A stretch of DNA of 64,000 bases, taken from positions 1-64,000 of the forward strand of contig JBHOQL010000118.1 of assembly GCA_042408195.1 (NCBI GenBank), read 5' to 3'. The position numbers and the translations under genes were made by a program. Origin of the DNA: SpSt-600 sp042408195. Lineage in GTDB: Bacteria > Chloroflexota > Anaerolineae > SpSt-600. How positions within the stretch are numbered: position 1 is the stretch's first letter; the number at the start of each line of letters is the position of its first letter. The notes under the pieces are model-generated. The model did not search any database and was not told where the DNA came from. It saw only the letters and a program-made list of their open reading frames with translations. Shown here piece by piece: positions 50,627 to 59,031 of the stretch.

Positions 50627-51679
50627 ATGAGTCCGAGGGATTTTTCTCGCCTCACGACTCTGGCCACCTGCGCAGGTTGAGCCGGAAAGACGGGCCCTGA
50701 GGCCCTGGCGCAGGTCCTGCGCTACATAATTGACCGGTTTCCCAGAGAGGCTCACGCCAACCTACTGGTAGGCCTTGGCGAAGGCGATGATGCCGCCGTT
50801 TACAAGCTCAACGATGAAGTAGCTCTCATCTTTACCGTCGATTTCTTTGCCCCTGTGGTGGATGATGCTTACACTTACGGGGCAATAGCGGCCGCTAACT
50901 CCATGAGCGATGTCTACGCTATGGGTGGTGAAGTTCTCATGGCCCTAAACATCACTTGCTTTCCCCCCGATATGCCCCCAGAGATAGCCGGCGCTATCTT
51001 GAGGGGTGGAGCCGACAAAGTATTGGAAGCAGGAGGCATATTGGTGGGTGGTCACACCATGGATGATAAAGAGCCTAAATATGGGCTTGCGGTTGTGGGA
51101 ATTGTCCATCCTCAGAGGGTGATAACCAAAGCCGGTGCCAAACCGGGCGATGTCCTCATCCTCACCAAACCTCTGGGGACAGGGGTTATAACCACTGCCT
51201 TAAAGGCGGGGATGGCTGAAGAGGATCACGTCAAAGCAGCGGTAGAAGTAATGATCCGCCTGAACCGCAACGGCGCAAAGGCGATGCAGGAGGTGGGTGT
51301 CTCAGCTGCTACTGATATAACGGGCTTCGGTTTAATAGGCCATGCTCTGGATATAGCCATCATGAGTGGGGTAAAACTGCGCTTTTACTATGAGCGCATC
51401 CCTTTCATCTCTGGGGCCAGAGTTTATGCAGAGCAATGGCTATTCCCCGGTGGCGCTCATTCCAATGAGCGCTTTTTCCACCCCAAGGTTCGTTTCCTTT
51501 CGGATTTGGGGGAAGAAGAGCAGCTTCTCCTCTTCGACCCTCAAACCTCAGGAGGCCTGCTCATAGCTGTGCCAGCGGAACGAGCCTCAGAGCTTGTGGA
51601 GAACCTCAAGGGAAAAGGAGAGGGTTGCTGGATTGTTGGTGAAGCTGTGGAGGGAGAAAGCGTAATAGAGGTGATTTAG
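50627..51679 (+). CDS. selD: Selenide, water dikinase with in-frame UGA (selenoprotein SelD)
   Basis: 350 residues if UGA 50678-50680 is read as selenocysteine at residue 18. The frame starts at ATG 50627 (AAGGGGGG upstream) and reads TLATCAG-U-AGK. Sec18 and Lys21 then have the same spacing as the catalytic Cys17 and Lys20 of E. coli SelD. The rest is a complete SelD: GLGEGDDAAVY, FTVDFFAPVVDDAYTYG, AANSMSDVYAMGG, GGHTMDDKEPKYGL and LLFDPQTSGGLL. It makes selenophosphate from selenide and ATP for Sec and selenouridine synthesis. Gene callers that stop at UGA would report only a truncated product from about 50855. A SECIS-like hairpin follows at 50708-50722. Confidence 0.92.
50678..50680 (+). 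other. UGA selenocysteine codon in selD
   Basis: In-frame TGA at the position of the catalytic Cys/Sec of SelD. Both flanks encode conserved SelD sequence in the same frame, so it is not a frameshift. Confidence 0.88.
50708..50722 (+). promoter_or_regulatory. Bacterial SECIS-like hairpin in selD
   Basis: A six-bp perfect stem (GCGCAG 50708-50713 with CTGCGC 50717-50722) with a GUC loop, so the apical GCAGGUC-type sequence resembles that of E. coli fdhF. The loop begins 33 bases after the UGA. SelB binds such loops and reads the neighbouring GU. Confidence 0.7.
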
Positions 51680-51823
51680 GCTACGGATAGACTTGCGCAC
51701 GTGGTTCCGCTGACCAACCTCGCTCGTTTTCCAAAGCGGCCTGGATGTCTGATCTTTGCCCTAATACCGGCCTAATTTACGGGCAAAGCCTCCAGGACCA
51801 GCGCTAACCGGTTTTAGCCTGAG

Positions 51824-53344
51824 TCAGGCTACTCTCCGCGGTCTGTATTGGAGGGCTTCGGCGATGTGGTGGGGCATGATTTCGTGGGAGCCCTCCAGGT
51901 CCGCTATAGTGCGGGCGAGCTTTAGGACCCGGTGATAGCCTCTGGCTGTCATGCCGAGCTGCGTCATAGCCGCTCGCAGCAGGCTTTTCGCATTCTCACT
52001 CACCTGACAGAACTCTCTGATCTCTGCTGGCCCCATATCAGCGTTGCACTGGAGTCTTGTCCCTTCAAAGCGCCTGCGCTGGATAGCTCTGGCCCTTTCC
52101 ACCCTTTCCCTTATCCTGGCCGAAGGCTCGGCAAGTTGGTCGGAGATCAGCTTGTCGTAATCGACTCTCGGCACTTCCACATAGATATCAATTCGATCTA
52201 AAAGCGGACCTGAGATGCGTTTTTGGTAGCGGCTTACAGTTGAAGGGGAACAGGTGCAGTTATGGGCTGGGTCACCGTAGTAACCGCAGGGGCATGGATT
52301 CATGGCTGCTACCAGCATGAAATTAGCCGGGAAAGTCAGGGATCCCTGGGCCCTGCTTATCGTCACTACGTGGTCTTCAAGGGGCTGACGGAGGACTTCC
52401 AATGTTCTCTGGCCGAACTCCGGGAGTTCGTCTAAAAAGAGCACTCCGCGGTGGGCTAAGCTCACTTCCCCCGGCCGCGGCAGCCTTCCACCCCCCACCA
52501 AGCCTGCATGGCTTATAGTGTGGTGAGGAGCTCGGAAAGGCCTCTGGCGGATCAGCGGGGTACCCGGAGGGAGCATGTTGGCCACGCTGTAAATCCGGGT
52601 TATTTCTAGAGCTTCTTCCATCGTGAGGGTTGGGAGGATAGAGGGTAAAGCTCTTGCCAAGAGGGTTTTCCCTGCCCCTGGAGGGCCCACCATCAGGATG
52701 TTGTGGGAGCCAGCGGCTGCTATCTCCAAGGCCCTTTTGACGTGCTCCTGCCCCTTTATATCGGCCATATCCACTTCGTAATGCGGCTCCCTTTCATCCA
52801 TCAAAGATGGATCCGGTTGGTAGGGCTTGAGAGTTTCTCTACCGTTCAGATGCCTGACCAAGCTCACAAGATCGGGGACGGGGATTATTGAAAGGCCGGG
52901 GACAAGGGCAGCCTCCGGGGCATCCACCGAGGGGACGAAGAAGGTTTTGAAGCCTTTGTCTTTGAGGAAGCCAGCCATAGGGAGGATTCCCCGCACATGA
53001 CGGACCGCCCCTTCCAGAGAAAGCTCTCCCACGAAGGCCATTCCCGAGAGTTCGGCTGAGACTTGTCCGGAGGCGCAGAGGATTCCGAGGGCAATGGGAA
53101 GGTCGTAAGCTGAGCCCTCTTTGTGGAGGTCGGCCGGGGCAAGGTTTACAGTTATCCTTCCACCGGGAAAATGGAAGCCAGCGTTCCTGAGAGCGGAGCG
53201 GACTCTTTCTCTGGATTCCTGGACAGCAGTGTCAGGCAAGCCGACGATTATGAAGCCTGGAGAGCCGGCCGATACATCCACTTCTACCTGGACTATGGCT
53301 CCGTCCAAGCCTATGATGGCGCAGCTTGTGACAACCGAAAGCAT
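51824..53344 (-). CDS. comM: YifB/ComM family Mg-chelatase-like AAA+ ATPase
   Basis: 506 residues, full length. The N-terminal ribosomal-S5/Lon-like domain begins MLSVVTSCAIIGLDGAIVQVEVDVS. The central AAA+ module has Walker A GPPGAGKT, HHTISHAGLVGGG and Walker B LFLDELPEF. A helix- and cysteine-containing CPCGYYGDP insert and the C-terminal TARGYHRVLKLARTIADLEG follow. ComM is a hexameric helicase promoting branch migration during integration of transformed DNA. It converges on selD. No other competence gene is nearby. Confidence 0.95.
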   Translation of the reverse strand: MLSVVTSCAIIGLDGAIVQVEVDVSAGSPGFIIVGLPDTAVQESRERVRSALRNAGFHFPGGRITVNLAPADLHKEGSAYDLPIALGILCASGQVSAELSGMAFVGELSLEGAVRHVRGILPMAGFLKDKGFKTFFVPSVDAPEAALVPGLSIIPVPDLVSLVRHLNGRETLKPYQPDPSLMDEREPHYEVDMADIKGQEHVKRALEIAAAGSHNILMVGPPGAGKTLLARALPSILPTLTMEEALEITRIYSVANMLPPGTPLIRQRPFRAPHHTISHAGLVGGGRLPRPGEVSLAHRGVLFLDELPEFGQRTLEVLRQPLEDHVVTISRAQGSLTFPANFMLVAAMNPCPCGYYGDPAHNCTCSPSTVSRYQKRISGPLLDRIDIYVEVPRVDYDKLISDQLAEPSARIRERVERARAIQRRRFEGTRLQCNADMGPAEIREFCQVSENAKSLLRAAMTQLGMTARGYHRVLKLARTIADLEGSHEIMPHHIAEALQYRPRRVA

Positions 53345-53463
53345 TTTGTTTTTGCTCCCGGGTAAAAATTTTGGGCTACATCCTCAGGCCTTCGGGAAAG
53401 AACAGACCATTCACCTCGGTCTTGCCCGCTTTATGGATTTCGTTTTTGTTGTGGAGGATAGGC

Positions 53464-53542
53464 TATTTGCCCCCGATTTTGCTCCCCACCCTGGACCTCG
53501 GGTTCGCACTGGCTTAAGGGTTCACTCGTGAGCGGGCTGCAG
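53464..53542. repeat. Partial, diverged copy of the intergenic repeat
   Basis: Shares the blocks TTTGCCCCCGATTTTG, CTCCCCACC...GG and TTCACTCGTG..CGGGCTGCAG in the same order as the two better copies downstream. Confidence 0.5.
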
Positions 53543-53603
53543 ACGATAGCAACTTGCTCCCTTCTGGATTTCTCTTAAAGACGCCCTCAGAACCCCACAC
53601 AAA

Positions 53604-53710
53604 GGGCAAGCCCCTGCACCCCCTGATTTTACCCACCCCGTGGGCTTCGGGTCTGCCTCAGCTCTGAGTCCCACTCGTGGGCTGCAGCACAGGTTTGGCC
53701 TTTGCCCCCG
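53604..53710. repeat. Intergenic direct repeat, copy 1
   Basis: About 107 bases, from CAAGCCCCTGCACC to TTTGGCCTTTGCCCCC, nearly matched by copy 2 at an offset of 149 bases. The shared core includes CTCTGAGTCCCACTCGT. Confidence 0.75.
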
Positions 53711-53752
53711 ATTTTGTTTTCCGGGGGCACATCCCCCAAAACCTCTGGCAGG

Positions 53753-53858
53753 GGACAAGCCCCTGCACCCCTGATTTTGCCCACCCCCGTGGGCCTTGGA
53801 CCTGCCTCGGCTCTGAGTCCCACTCGTAGGCTGCGGCAGGGGTTTGGCCTTTGCCCCC
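53753..53858. repeat. Intergenic direct repeat, copy 2
   Basis: Second copy, differing from the first by about a dozen substitutions and two single-base gaps. The differences preserve no reading frame, which argues against coding. Confidence 0.75.
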
Positions 53859-54021
53859 TTCACTTTTTAGGAGACGCTCTCAAGATTATCAAAGGGGCTC
53901 TACCCCCTACCCTCGATCTTACCACTCCACCGTTTCAAGTCTGCCCGCCCCGATGAGAGGCCGAAAGCCTGGCCTATATTCCCACCCCTGTATGGTTTTT
54001 TCCGGGAAGTTTTCTGGTCCG

Positions 54022-55170
54022 TTAAGGGATTTCCTGCAAAATCTGGTTGGCGATGACCAAGCGTTGGATTTCGTTTGTCCCTTCGTAGATTTCGGTTATT
54101 TTAGCATCCCGGTATAAGCGTTCCACCACATATTCCTTCATGTAGCCGTAACCACCGTGGATTTGGACTGCTTTGTTGGTAACCCATACCGCAGTCTCGG
54201 AAGCGAAGAGTTTGGCCATGGCGGCCTCTTTAGTGTAGCGTTCTCCGGCATCTTTCTTAAGGGCGGCTTTTATAGTTAGAAGCCTCGCCGCCTCTATCCG
54301 GGTGGCCATGTCCACCAGCATCCACTGGATGGCTTGGAACTGGGCGATGGGTTGGCCGAACTGTTGCCTGGTTTTAGCGTATTTCAGGGCTTCTTCATAG
54401 GCCCTACGAGCTATGCCCACTGCCTGCGCGGCCACCCCTATCCTACCCGAATCTAGCATCATTAGGGCTATTTTGAACCCTTCACCCTCCTGTCCCAACC
54501 GGTTGGAAGCGGGGACACGGCATTCTTCAAAGACCAGCTCCGATGTATTGGTAGCCCTTATCCCCATCTTGTTCTCCTCACGGCCCACTTTGAAGCCGGG
54601 AGTGCCTTTATCTATAATGAAAGCCGTAATCCCCTTGTGGCGTAGGGAAGGATCAACCGTGGCGAAAACGATTACCACATCGGCTATAGGACCGTTGGTT
54701 ATGAAATGTTTAAGGCCAGAAATAATGTAGTAATCGCCATCCCTTACGGCCCTTGTCCGGATAGAGGCGGCATCGCTGCCGGCCTCGGGCTCGGTCAGAG
54801 CAAAAGCTCCGATAGCCTTGCCCGAGGCCAGGTCCGGAAGGTAACGCCTTTTCTGCTCCTCTGTCCCAAAAAGGGCTATAGGCTGGCACACCAACGAATT
54901 TTGGATGGCCACCATTATTCCGGTGGAGGCACAGACCCTTGACAGTTCCTCCACTACCAGGACATAGCTGACGGTATCGGCTTTAGAACCCCCATATTCC
55001 GGCGGAACCATCAGGCCCAAGAAGCCAAGCTCCCCAAGCTTCCGGAACTGCTCTACCGGAGGCTTGCCCAGTTCATCCAGCTTTGAAGCAATGGGCTCCA
55101 GCTCTTTGCAGGCAAATTCCCTGGCCGTTTTCTGGATAAGTTTGTGCTCTTCGGTGAGATTGAGGTCCAT
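54022..55170 (-). CDS. Acyl-CoA dehydrogenase
   Basis: 382 residues from the ATG at 55170. Full acyl-CoA dehydrogenase: N-terminal helices (LTEEHKLIQKTAREFA), FALTEPEAGSDAASI FAD-binding segment, GIRATNTSELVFEECRVP, and C-terminal IHGGYGYMKEY ... ITEIYEGTNEIQRL with the catalytic Glu in YEGTNE. It oxidises a short-chain or branched acyl-CoA to the 2-enoyl-CoA, passing electrons to ETF. It lies 18 bases after the 3-hydroxyacyl-CoA dehydrogenase gene and works in the same pathway. Confidence 0.94.
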   Translation of the reverse strand: MDLNLTEEHKLIQKTAREFACKELEPIASKLDELGKPPVEQFRKLGELGFLGLMVPPEYGGSKADTVSYVLVVEELSRVCASTGIMVAIQNSLVCQPIALFGTEEQKRRYLPDLASGKAIGAFALTEPEAGSDAASIRTRAVRDGDYYIISGLKHFITNGPIADVVIVFATVDPSLRHKGITAFIIDKGTPGFKVGREENKMGIRATNTSELVFEECRVPASNRLGQEGEGFKIALMMLDSGRIGVAAQAVGIARRAYEEALKYAKTRQQFGQPIAQFQAIQWMLVDMATRIEAARLLTIKAALKKDAGERYTKEAAMAKLFASETAVWVTNKAVQIHGGYGYMKEYVVERLYRDAKITEIYEGTNEIQRLVIANQILQEIP

Positions 55171-55188
55171 GAGAACCACCCCCGCGCT

Positions 55189-56040
55189 TTAAGAATACTT
55201 GTAGAAGCCTTCGCCGCTTTTGCGTCCGAGTTTGCCAGCTATGACCATCCTCCTGAGGAGAGGCGGAGCTATGAACCTGGGGTCCTTTAGCTCTTCATAC
55301 ATAGCGTCGGCGATGTAGAGAGTGGTATCAAGTCCCACCAAGTCCAGTAGTGCGAGGGGGCCCATGGGATGATTGAGACCGAGCCTTATGGCCGTGTCAA
55401 TGTCCTCTTTAGTGGCGTAACCAGATTCCAGCATCCGGACAGCATCCAAGAGAAAGGGGATTAGGAGAGTGTTAACGATGAAACCAGGTGAATCCTTGGC
55501 CACTACTATGGTCTTCCCAAGGGATTCTCCGAACTTGCGGGCTATCTCTAAAGTTTCCTCTGAGGTTAAGATGGTTCTAACGATTTCCAGTAAGGGCATA
55601 ATTGGGACGGGGTTGAAGAAATGGAGGCCCAGGACCTTATCCGGGCGCTTTGTGACAGCAGCCATGGCTGTTATACAGAGGGAAGACGTATTGGAGGCTA
55701 AAATGGCGTGGGGCGGGGTGATGCGGTCCAGTTCAGCGAAAACCTGCTTTTTGAGGTCAAGGTTTTCCACCACCGCTTCAATTACCAAATCACAATCGGC
55801 AAAGTCTTCCATGGAGGTAGTGCCTTTTATCCTGGCCCAAGCCGCATCCATTTCTCCTTGGGTGAGCTTGCCCCTGGATACAGCCTTGCTCATGGATTCT
55901 TTAACTCGGGCCAGTCCTTTCTGGAGGAGCTCATCGTTGACCTCTCGGACTACCACATCGTAGCCGGCTCGAGCGCACACCTCGGTTATGCCCGAGCCCA
56001 TGACACCGCAACCTACGACGCCGACCTTCCTGATTTCCAT
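55189..56040 (-). CDS. 3-Hydroxybutyryl-CoA dehydrogenase
   Basis: 283 residues, the usual length. NAD(H)-binding GCGVMGSGITEV at the start. Catalytic region includes HFFNPVPIMPLLEIV with the His of the Ser-His-Glu-Asn set, and SPGFIVNTLLIPFLLDAVRM with Asn. GGPLALLDLVGLDT-like ending (MGPLALLDLVGLD). It interconverts acetoacetyl-CoA and 3-hydroxybutyryl-CoA, as in butyrate fermentation or beta-oxidation. GGAGGCAAG precedes the ATG. No crotonase or thiolase is adjacent. Confidence 0.94.
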   Translation of the reverse strand: MEIRKVGVVGCGVMGSGITEVCARAGYDVVVREVNDELLQKGLARVKESMSKAVSRGKLTQGEMDAAWARIKGTTSMEDFADCDLVIEAVVENLDLKKQVFAELDRITPPHAILASNTSSLCITAMAAVTKRPDKVLGLHFFNPVPIMPLLEIVRTILTSEETLEIARKFGESLGKTIVVAKDSPGFIVNTLLIPFLLDAVRMLESGYATKEDIDTAIRLGLNHPMGPLALLDLVGLDTTLYIADAMYEELKDPRFIAPPLLRRMVIAGKLGRKSGEGFYKYS

Positions 56041-56062
56041 AGCTTGCCTCCTTGCAAAGATT

Positions 56063-56365
56063 TTAAGAGAGCAGCCTCTTCTCTACTTCGGCCGGCTCCA
56101 TCCCTGTAACCGAGATAATCTTGTTAGAGGAAGAGGCACCGGCCACTATTTCCAGCTGCTCCTTTTTTACCCCCAGCTTCTCGGCCAGGAAGGACAGAAG
56201 TTCCTCATTGGCCCGTTCTTCATCCGGCAGCGCTGTCACTTTTACCTTCAAGGCATCACCATGGCGGCCCACTATTTCAGTCTGCTTGGCCCGAGGAACC
56301 ACAGTAACTACAAAGGCGGCTCCCTTTTCAGCTTTCGTTATGCGGAACTTTATCTTCCTCACCAC
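56063..56365 (-). CDS. DUF167 (YggU) family protein
   Basis: 100 residues, GTG start. Seen are the DUF167 core VVPRAKQTEIVGRHGDALKVKVTALPDEERANEELLSFLAE, with the AxANxxL-type helix, and the ending NKIISVTGM. Function unknown. It overlaps the YggT gene start-to-stop by 7 bases. The YggS-YggT-YggU order is the classic conserved neighbourhood. Confidence 0.9.
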   Translation of the reverse strand: MVRKIKFRITKAEKGAAFVVTVVPRAKQTEIVGRHGDALKVKVTALPDEERANEELLSFLAEKLGVKKEQLEIVAGASSSNKIISVTGMEPAEVEKRLLS

Positions 56366-56649
56366 ATCCTCCTGATTATCTCCAGGACAACTCCCTTGAC
56401 TATCTGCAAGGCCACTATCGCCACTGCTGGAGTTATGTCCACCATCCCGATAGGGGGGATCACTCTGCGGAAGGGCGCCAAGATCGGCTCGGTTATGCGG
56501 AAGAGGAAGCGGGAAACTGGGTTATAATAACCCATCCCGAACCAAGAGAGAAAAACCCTGGCCATGATGGCGAGGCTTAGGAGGTTGAAGAAAAGGTCAA
56601 CTGTATTGTAAAGAATCCATCTGGGCGACAAAGGTTTACCTCCTCTCAC
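56359..56649 (-). CDS. YggT family membrane protein
   Basis: 96 residues with two hydrophobic segments. The YGGT repeat is seen in LSWFGMGYYNPVSRFLFRITEPILAPFRRVIPPIGMVDITP. The family is implicated in osmotic tolerance and in envelope or division processes. It overlaps YggS by 14 bases. Confidence 0.92.
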   Translation of the reverse strand: MRGGKPLSPRWILYNTVDLFFNLLSLAIMARVFLSWFGMGYYNPVSRFLFRITEPILAPFRRVIPPIGMVDITPAVAIVALQIVKGVVLEIIRRMW

Positions 56650-57334
56650 CGAAAATGGCCCTTCCTATCCTGACCATAGTGGCTCCTTCTTCCACCGCCA
56701 CCTCAAAGTCATCTGTCATGCCCATGGAGAGATGCTGCCAAGAAGCCTGGGGAAACTTCTCAGCCAGGCGATCCCTCAGCTCCCGCAATCTCCTGAAGAA
56801 AGGCCGCGCCTCCTCAGGATCTTGTACAATGGGTGCTATGGTCATGAGACCTTGGAGGGAAAGACCAGGGAGAGCCAAGATTTCCGGGACGGCCTTCTCT
56901 ACTTCCTCTGGAGGAAAACCGAATTTGGTGGTTTCCCCGGAAATATTAACTTCCAAGAGGATGGGGATGATCCTGCCTTGGGAAGAGGCCCTTTTGCTCA
57001 ACTCCATTGCTAACCTTACGCTGTCAACGGAGTGGATGAAATCAAAAAGCCTTACAGCCTTGGGCACTTTGTTAGTCTGGAGATGGCCTACCATGTGCCA
57101 GGTTATGGGTCTCTTCAGCAGAAAATTTATCCTGGGAATTTTCTCAAGGGCTTCTTGAACCCTGTTCTCGCCGAAGTGTTCAATTCCCAGTTCGGCGGCG
57201 GCCATAATGCGCTCCGGCTCTACGGTTTTAGTCACTGCCACCAGGATTATATCTTCAGGGTTTCTGCCTCTTCTTAGAGCAGCTTCCGCGATCCTCTCAT
57301 TTACGTGCCTTATCCTGACCTCAAGCTCTTCCAT
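56636..57334 (-). CDS. YggS-family PLP homeostasis protein
   Basis: 232 residues, an alanine-racemase-like TIM barrel. PLP lysine in LVAVTKTVEPE, then FGENRVQEALEK, WHMVGHLQTNK and LSMGMTDDFEVAVEEGATMVRIGRAIFG. It buffers free pyridoxal phosphate. It overlaps both neighbours (14 bases each). Confidence 0.95.
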   Translation of the reverse strand: MEELEVRIRHVNERIAEAALRRGRNPEDIILVAVTKTVEPERIMAAAELGIEHFGENRVQEALEKIPRINFLLKRPITWHMVGHLQTNKVPKAVRLFDFIHSVDSVRLAMELSKRASSQGRIIPILLEVNISGETTKFGFPPEEVEKAVPEILALPGLSLQGLMTIAPIVQDPEEARPFFRRLRELRDRLAEKFPQASWQHLSMGMTDDFEVAVEEGATMVRIGRAIFGERR

Positions 57335-58124
57335 TTAGACCTACTACCACAGCAAAACGACCTGTCAATCCTCCAGAAGCCCGATGGGAGAAAAACTCTT
57401 CCTTCCGGCAAGAGGTGCAGATGCCAGACAGTTCAACCCTCACAACCCCCGCTTTCAAGAGCCAGCGCCTGTTAAGCTCCCAAAGGTCCAGATACATTCT
57501 GCCTTGAGGAGTGCGCGTAATAGGCGGCTCCGGCCAGAAATCTTGGGCAAGCTCAGCCACATCATCCCCGATTTCGTAGCAGCAGGGGCCTATGGAAGGG
57601 CCTATCCCGGCCAGTATTTCCTCTGGCCGCGACCCGAAGGCTTCCTGCATCAGCTTGACAGCTTTGAAAGCTATCCCCATTATGCTCCCCTTCCATCCTG
57701 CGTGAAGCAATCCCACTGCTCCCTTTCCCGGATCGTAAAGGACCACCGGGACGCAATCAGCGAAGCGGAGCATAAGAAAAGTGCCAGGCGTGGAAGTGAG
57801 CAACCCATCGGTGTTGGGAATAACTTTCCCCTGATGTCCTTCGTCCACTACAGCCACCTCAAGACCATGAACCTGGCGAGCGGTGACGATCTGGCTTCCG
57901 AATATGCCGAGAGCTTCAAAGATACGACGGTGGTTTTCTTCCACTGCACCGGGATCATCTCCAACGGTGTGGCCCACGTTCAGGGAATCAAAGGGAGGCT
58001 TGCTCACCCCTCCCAAGCGAGTGAAGAAGGCGCAAGTGATTTCGCAGAAAGAAGGGAGACTGTAGAAAACAAGGCCGTTGACATTAAAGCGAAGCAAATC
58101 TCCCCCTATTAGCCGTAATAGCAT
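57321..58124 (-). CDS. PgeF/YfiH-family peptidoglycan-editing or purine nucleoside enzyme
   Basis: 267 residues. It has the YfiH/DUF152 pattern: FTRLGGVSKPPFDSLNVG, TARQVHG with a zinc His, RFADCVPVVLYD with the zinc Cys, and GLLHAGWKGS with the second His. Members were described as laccase-like, as purine nucleoside phosphorylases and as peptidoglycan editing factors, so the exact role is open. It is first in the operon PgeF-YggS-YggT-DUF167-HBD-ACAD. The true start may be a few codons later than the ATG used. Confidence 0.9.
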   Translation of the reverse strand: MLLRLIGGDLLRFNVNGLVFYSLPSFCEITCAFFTRLGGVSKPPFDSLNVGHTVGDDPGAVEENHRRIFEALGIFGSQIVTARQVHGLEVAVVDEGHQGKVIPNTDGLLTSTPGTFLMLRFADCVPVVLYDPGKGAVGLLHAGWKGSIMGIAFKAVKLMQEAFGSRPEEILAGIGPSIGPCCYEIGDDVAELAQDFWPEPPITRTPQGRMYLDLWELNRRWLLKAGVVRVELSGICTSCRKEEFFSHRASGGLTGRFAVVVGLNGRA

Positions 58125-58347
58125 TTATAGTTTAACACAAAAGGCCTGGAGAAGCAAAGCTTCTCGGCGAGTTGGATCTGGGGTGCTCAGCAAGGCTCCG
58201 TGGGCGAAGGGGCATAGGAGATGTTCCGAGGTAGAACAACAACAACCCCATTGACAAGTGAAGCCCTTAGCCAGGGCTACCCTGCCTGCAGAGCAATCCT
58301 GGAGCCAGTTCATCAATTAGCGCTGCGGCTTCTTCAAAATCAAGTAG

Positions 58348-59031
58348 CTAAACGGGCCAGCCCTCCATACGCCAGGCCATGTCCCAGAACATCCACTCAT
58401 AGCGGCTGGTGGTTATGAAATGGGCCCTCATAACCTCTTTCAGCGCAGGGCTTGCCCATTGCGAAACCGTTTCCACAATCTCCAGCAGCTCTTTTACCAC
58501 TGTCCAGAACTCTTCAGAAGCATAGGTATCAATCCAGCGCCTGTAAAGGGGATTAGGAGAACCCATCTTCTCCAGTTCTCTCCCCACCATAACGTAGATC
58601 CAATCGCACGGGAGGAGGGAGGCCACCGCCTCCTCAAAGGAGCCCAGGTAAGCCACTCGGAGGAGGTAGGAAGTGTAAGCGAGGTTGGTAGGAGCCATAG
58701 GGGTTGAGTAGACCTGCTCGGGAGTAAGTCCCCAGTCTTTGAAGAAACTATCGTGCAGGGCACGCTCAGCTACCAGGGTTTCTCGCGCATGGCGGGAAAG
58801 GAACTCAGTCCATTCATCTCTGGGGGAACGAGAGGCAGCCGCGGCCAGAGCTTTGGCGAAATCCCTCAGATAGAGGGCATCCTGGACGACGTAGAAACGG
58901 AACCTCTCCTCCGGGAGAGAGCCATCGGCAAGACCTTTGAGAAAGGGGTGAGAGAGAATGGCCCGATAAATGGGCTCAATGCTCGCCCAGAGTTCCTGAG
59001 TAAAGCTCGCCACCTCTCTCCTCCTTATCAA
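58348..59031 (-). CDS. tenA: TenA-family aminopyrimidine aminohydrolase
   Basis: 227 residues, all-helical TenA fold. Active-site Cys142 in LLPCDWIYV, Asp in VQDALYLRDFAKAL (residue 51) and Glu in RYEWMFWDMAW near the C-terminus match class C TenA. It hydrolyses 4-amino-5-aminomethyl-2-methylpyrimidine for thiamine salvage. It overlaps the E2 gene by 4 bases and closes an operon whose E1 enzyme needs thiamine diphosphate, so cofactor supply may be its reason for being there. Confidence 0.9.
   Translation of the reverse strand: MIRRREVASFTQELWASIEPIYRAILSHPFLKGLADGSLPEERFRFYVVQDALYLRDFAKALAAAASRSPRDEWTEFLSRHARETLVAERALHDSFFKDWGLTPEQVYSTPMAPTNLAYTSYLLRVAYLGSFEEAVASLLPCDWIYVMVGRELEKMGSPNPLYRRWIDTYASEEFWTVVKELLEIVETVSQWASPALKEVMRAHFITTSRYEWMFWDMAWRMEGWPV

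Larger units (their letters stand above)
53345..54021. other. Gene-free region with imperfect direct repeats
   Basis: 677 bases without a convincing gene. Short open frames on both strands have biased Pro/Gly content and no start signals. The region is built largely from copies of a repeat listed separately. C-rich on the + strand. Confidence 0.6.

Noticed and set aside
50627..50854. selD as a pseudogene or with a start at about 50855
   Set aside because: The frame upstream of 50855 encodes conserved SelD sequence through a single UGA at the known Cys/Sec site, followed by a SECIS-like hairpin.
53518..53956. Open frames of 80-110 codons in the repeat region
   Set aside because: They run through repeat copies, differ in frame between copies and show biased composition without start signals.
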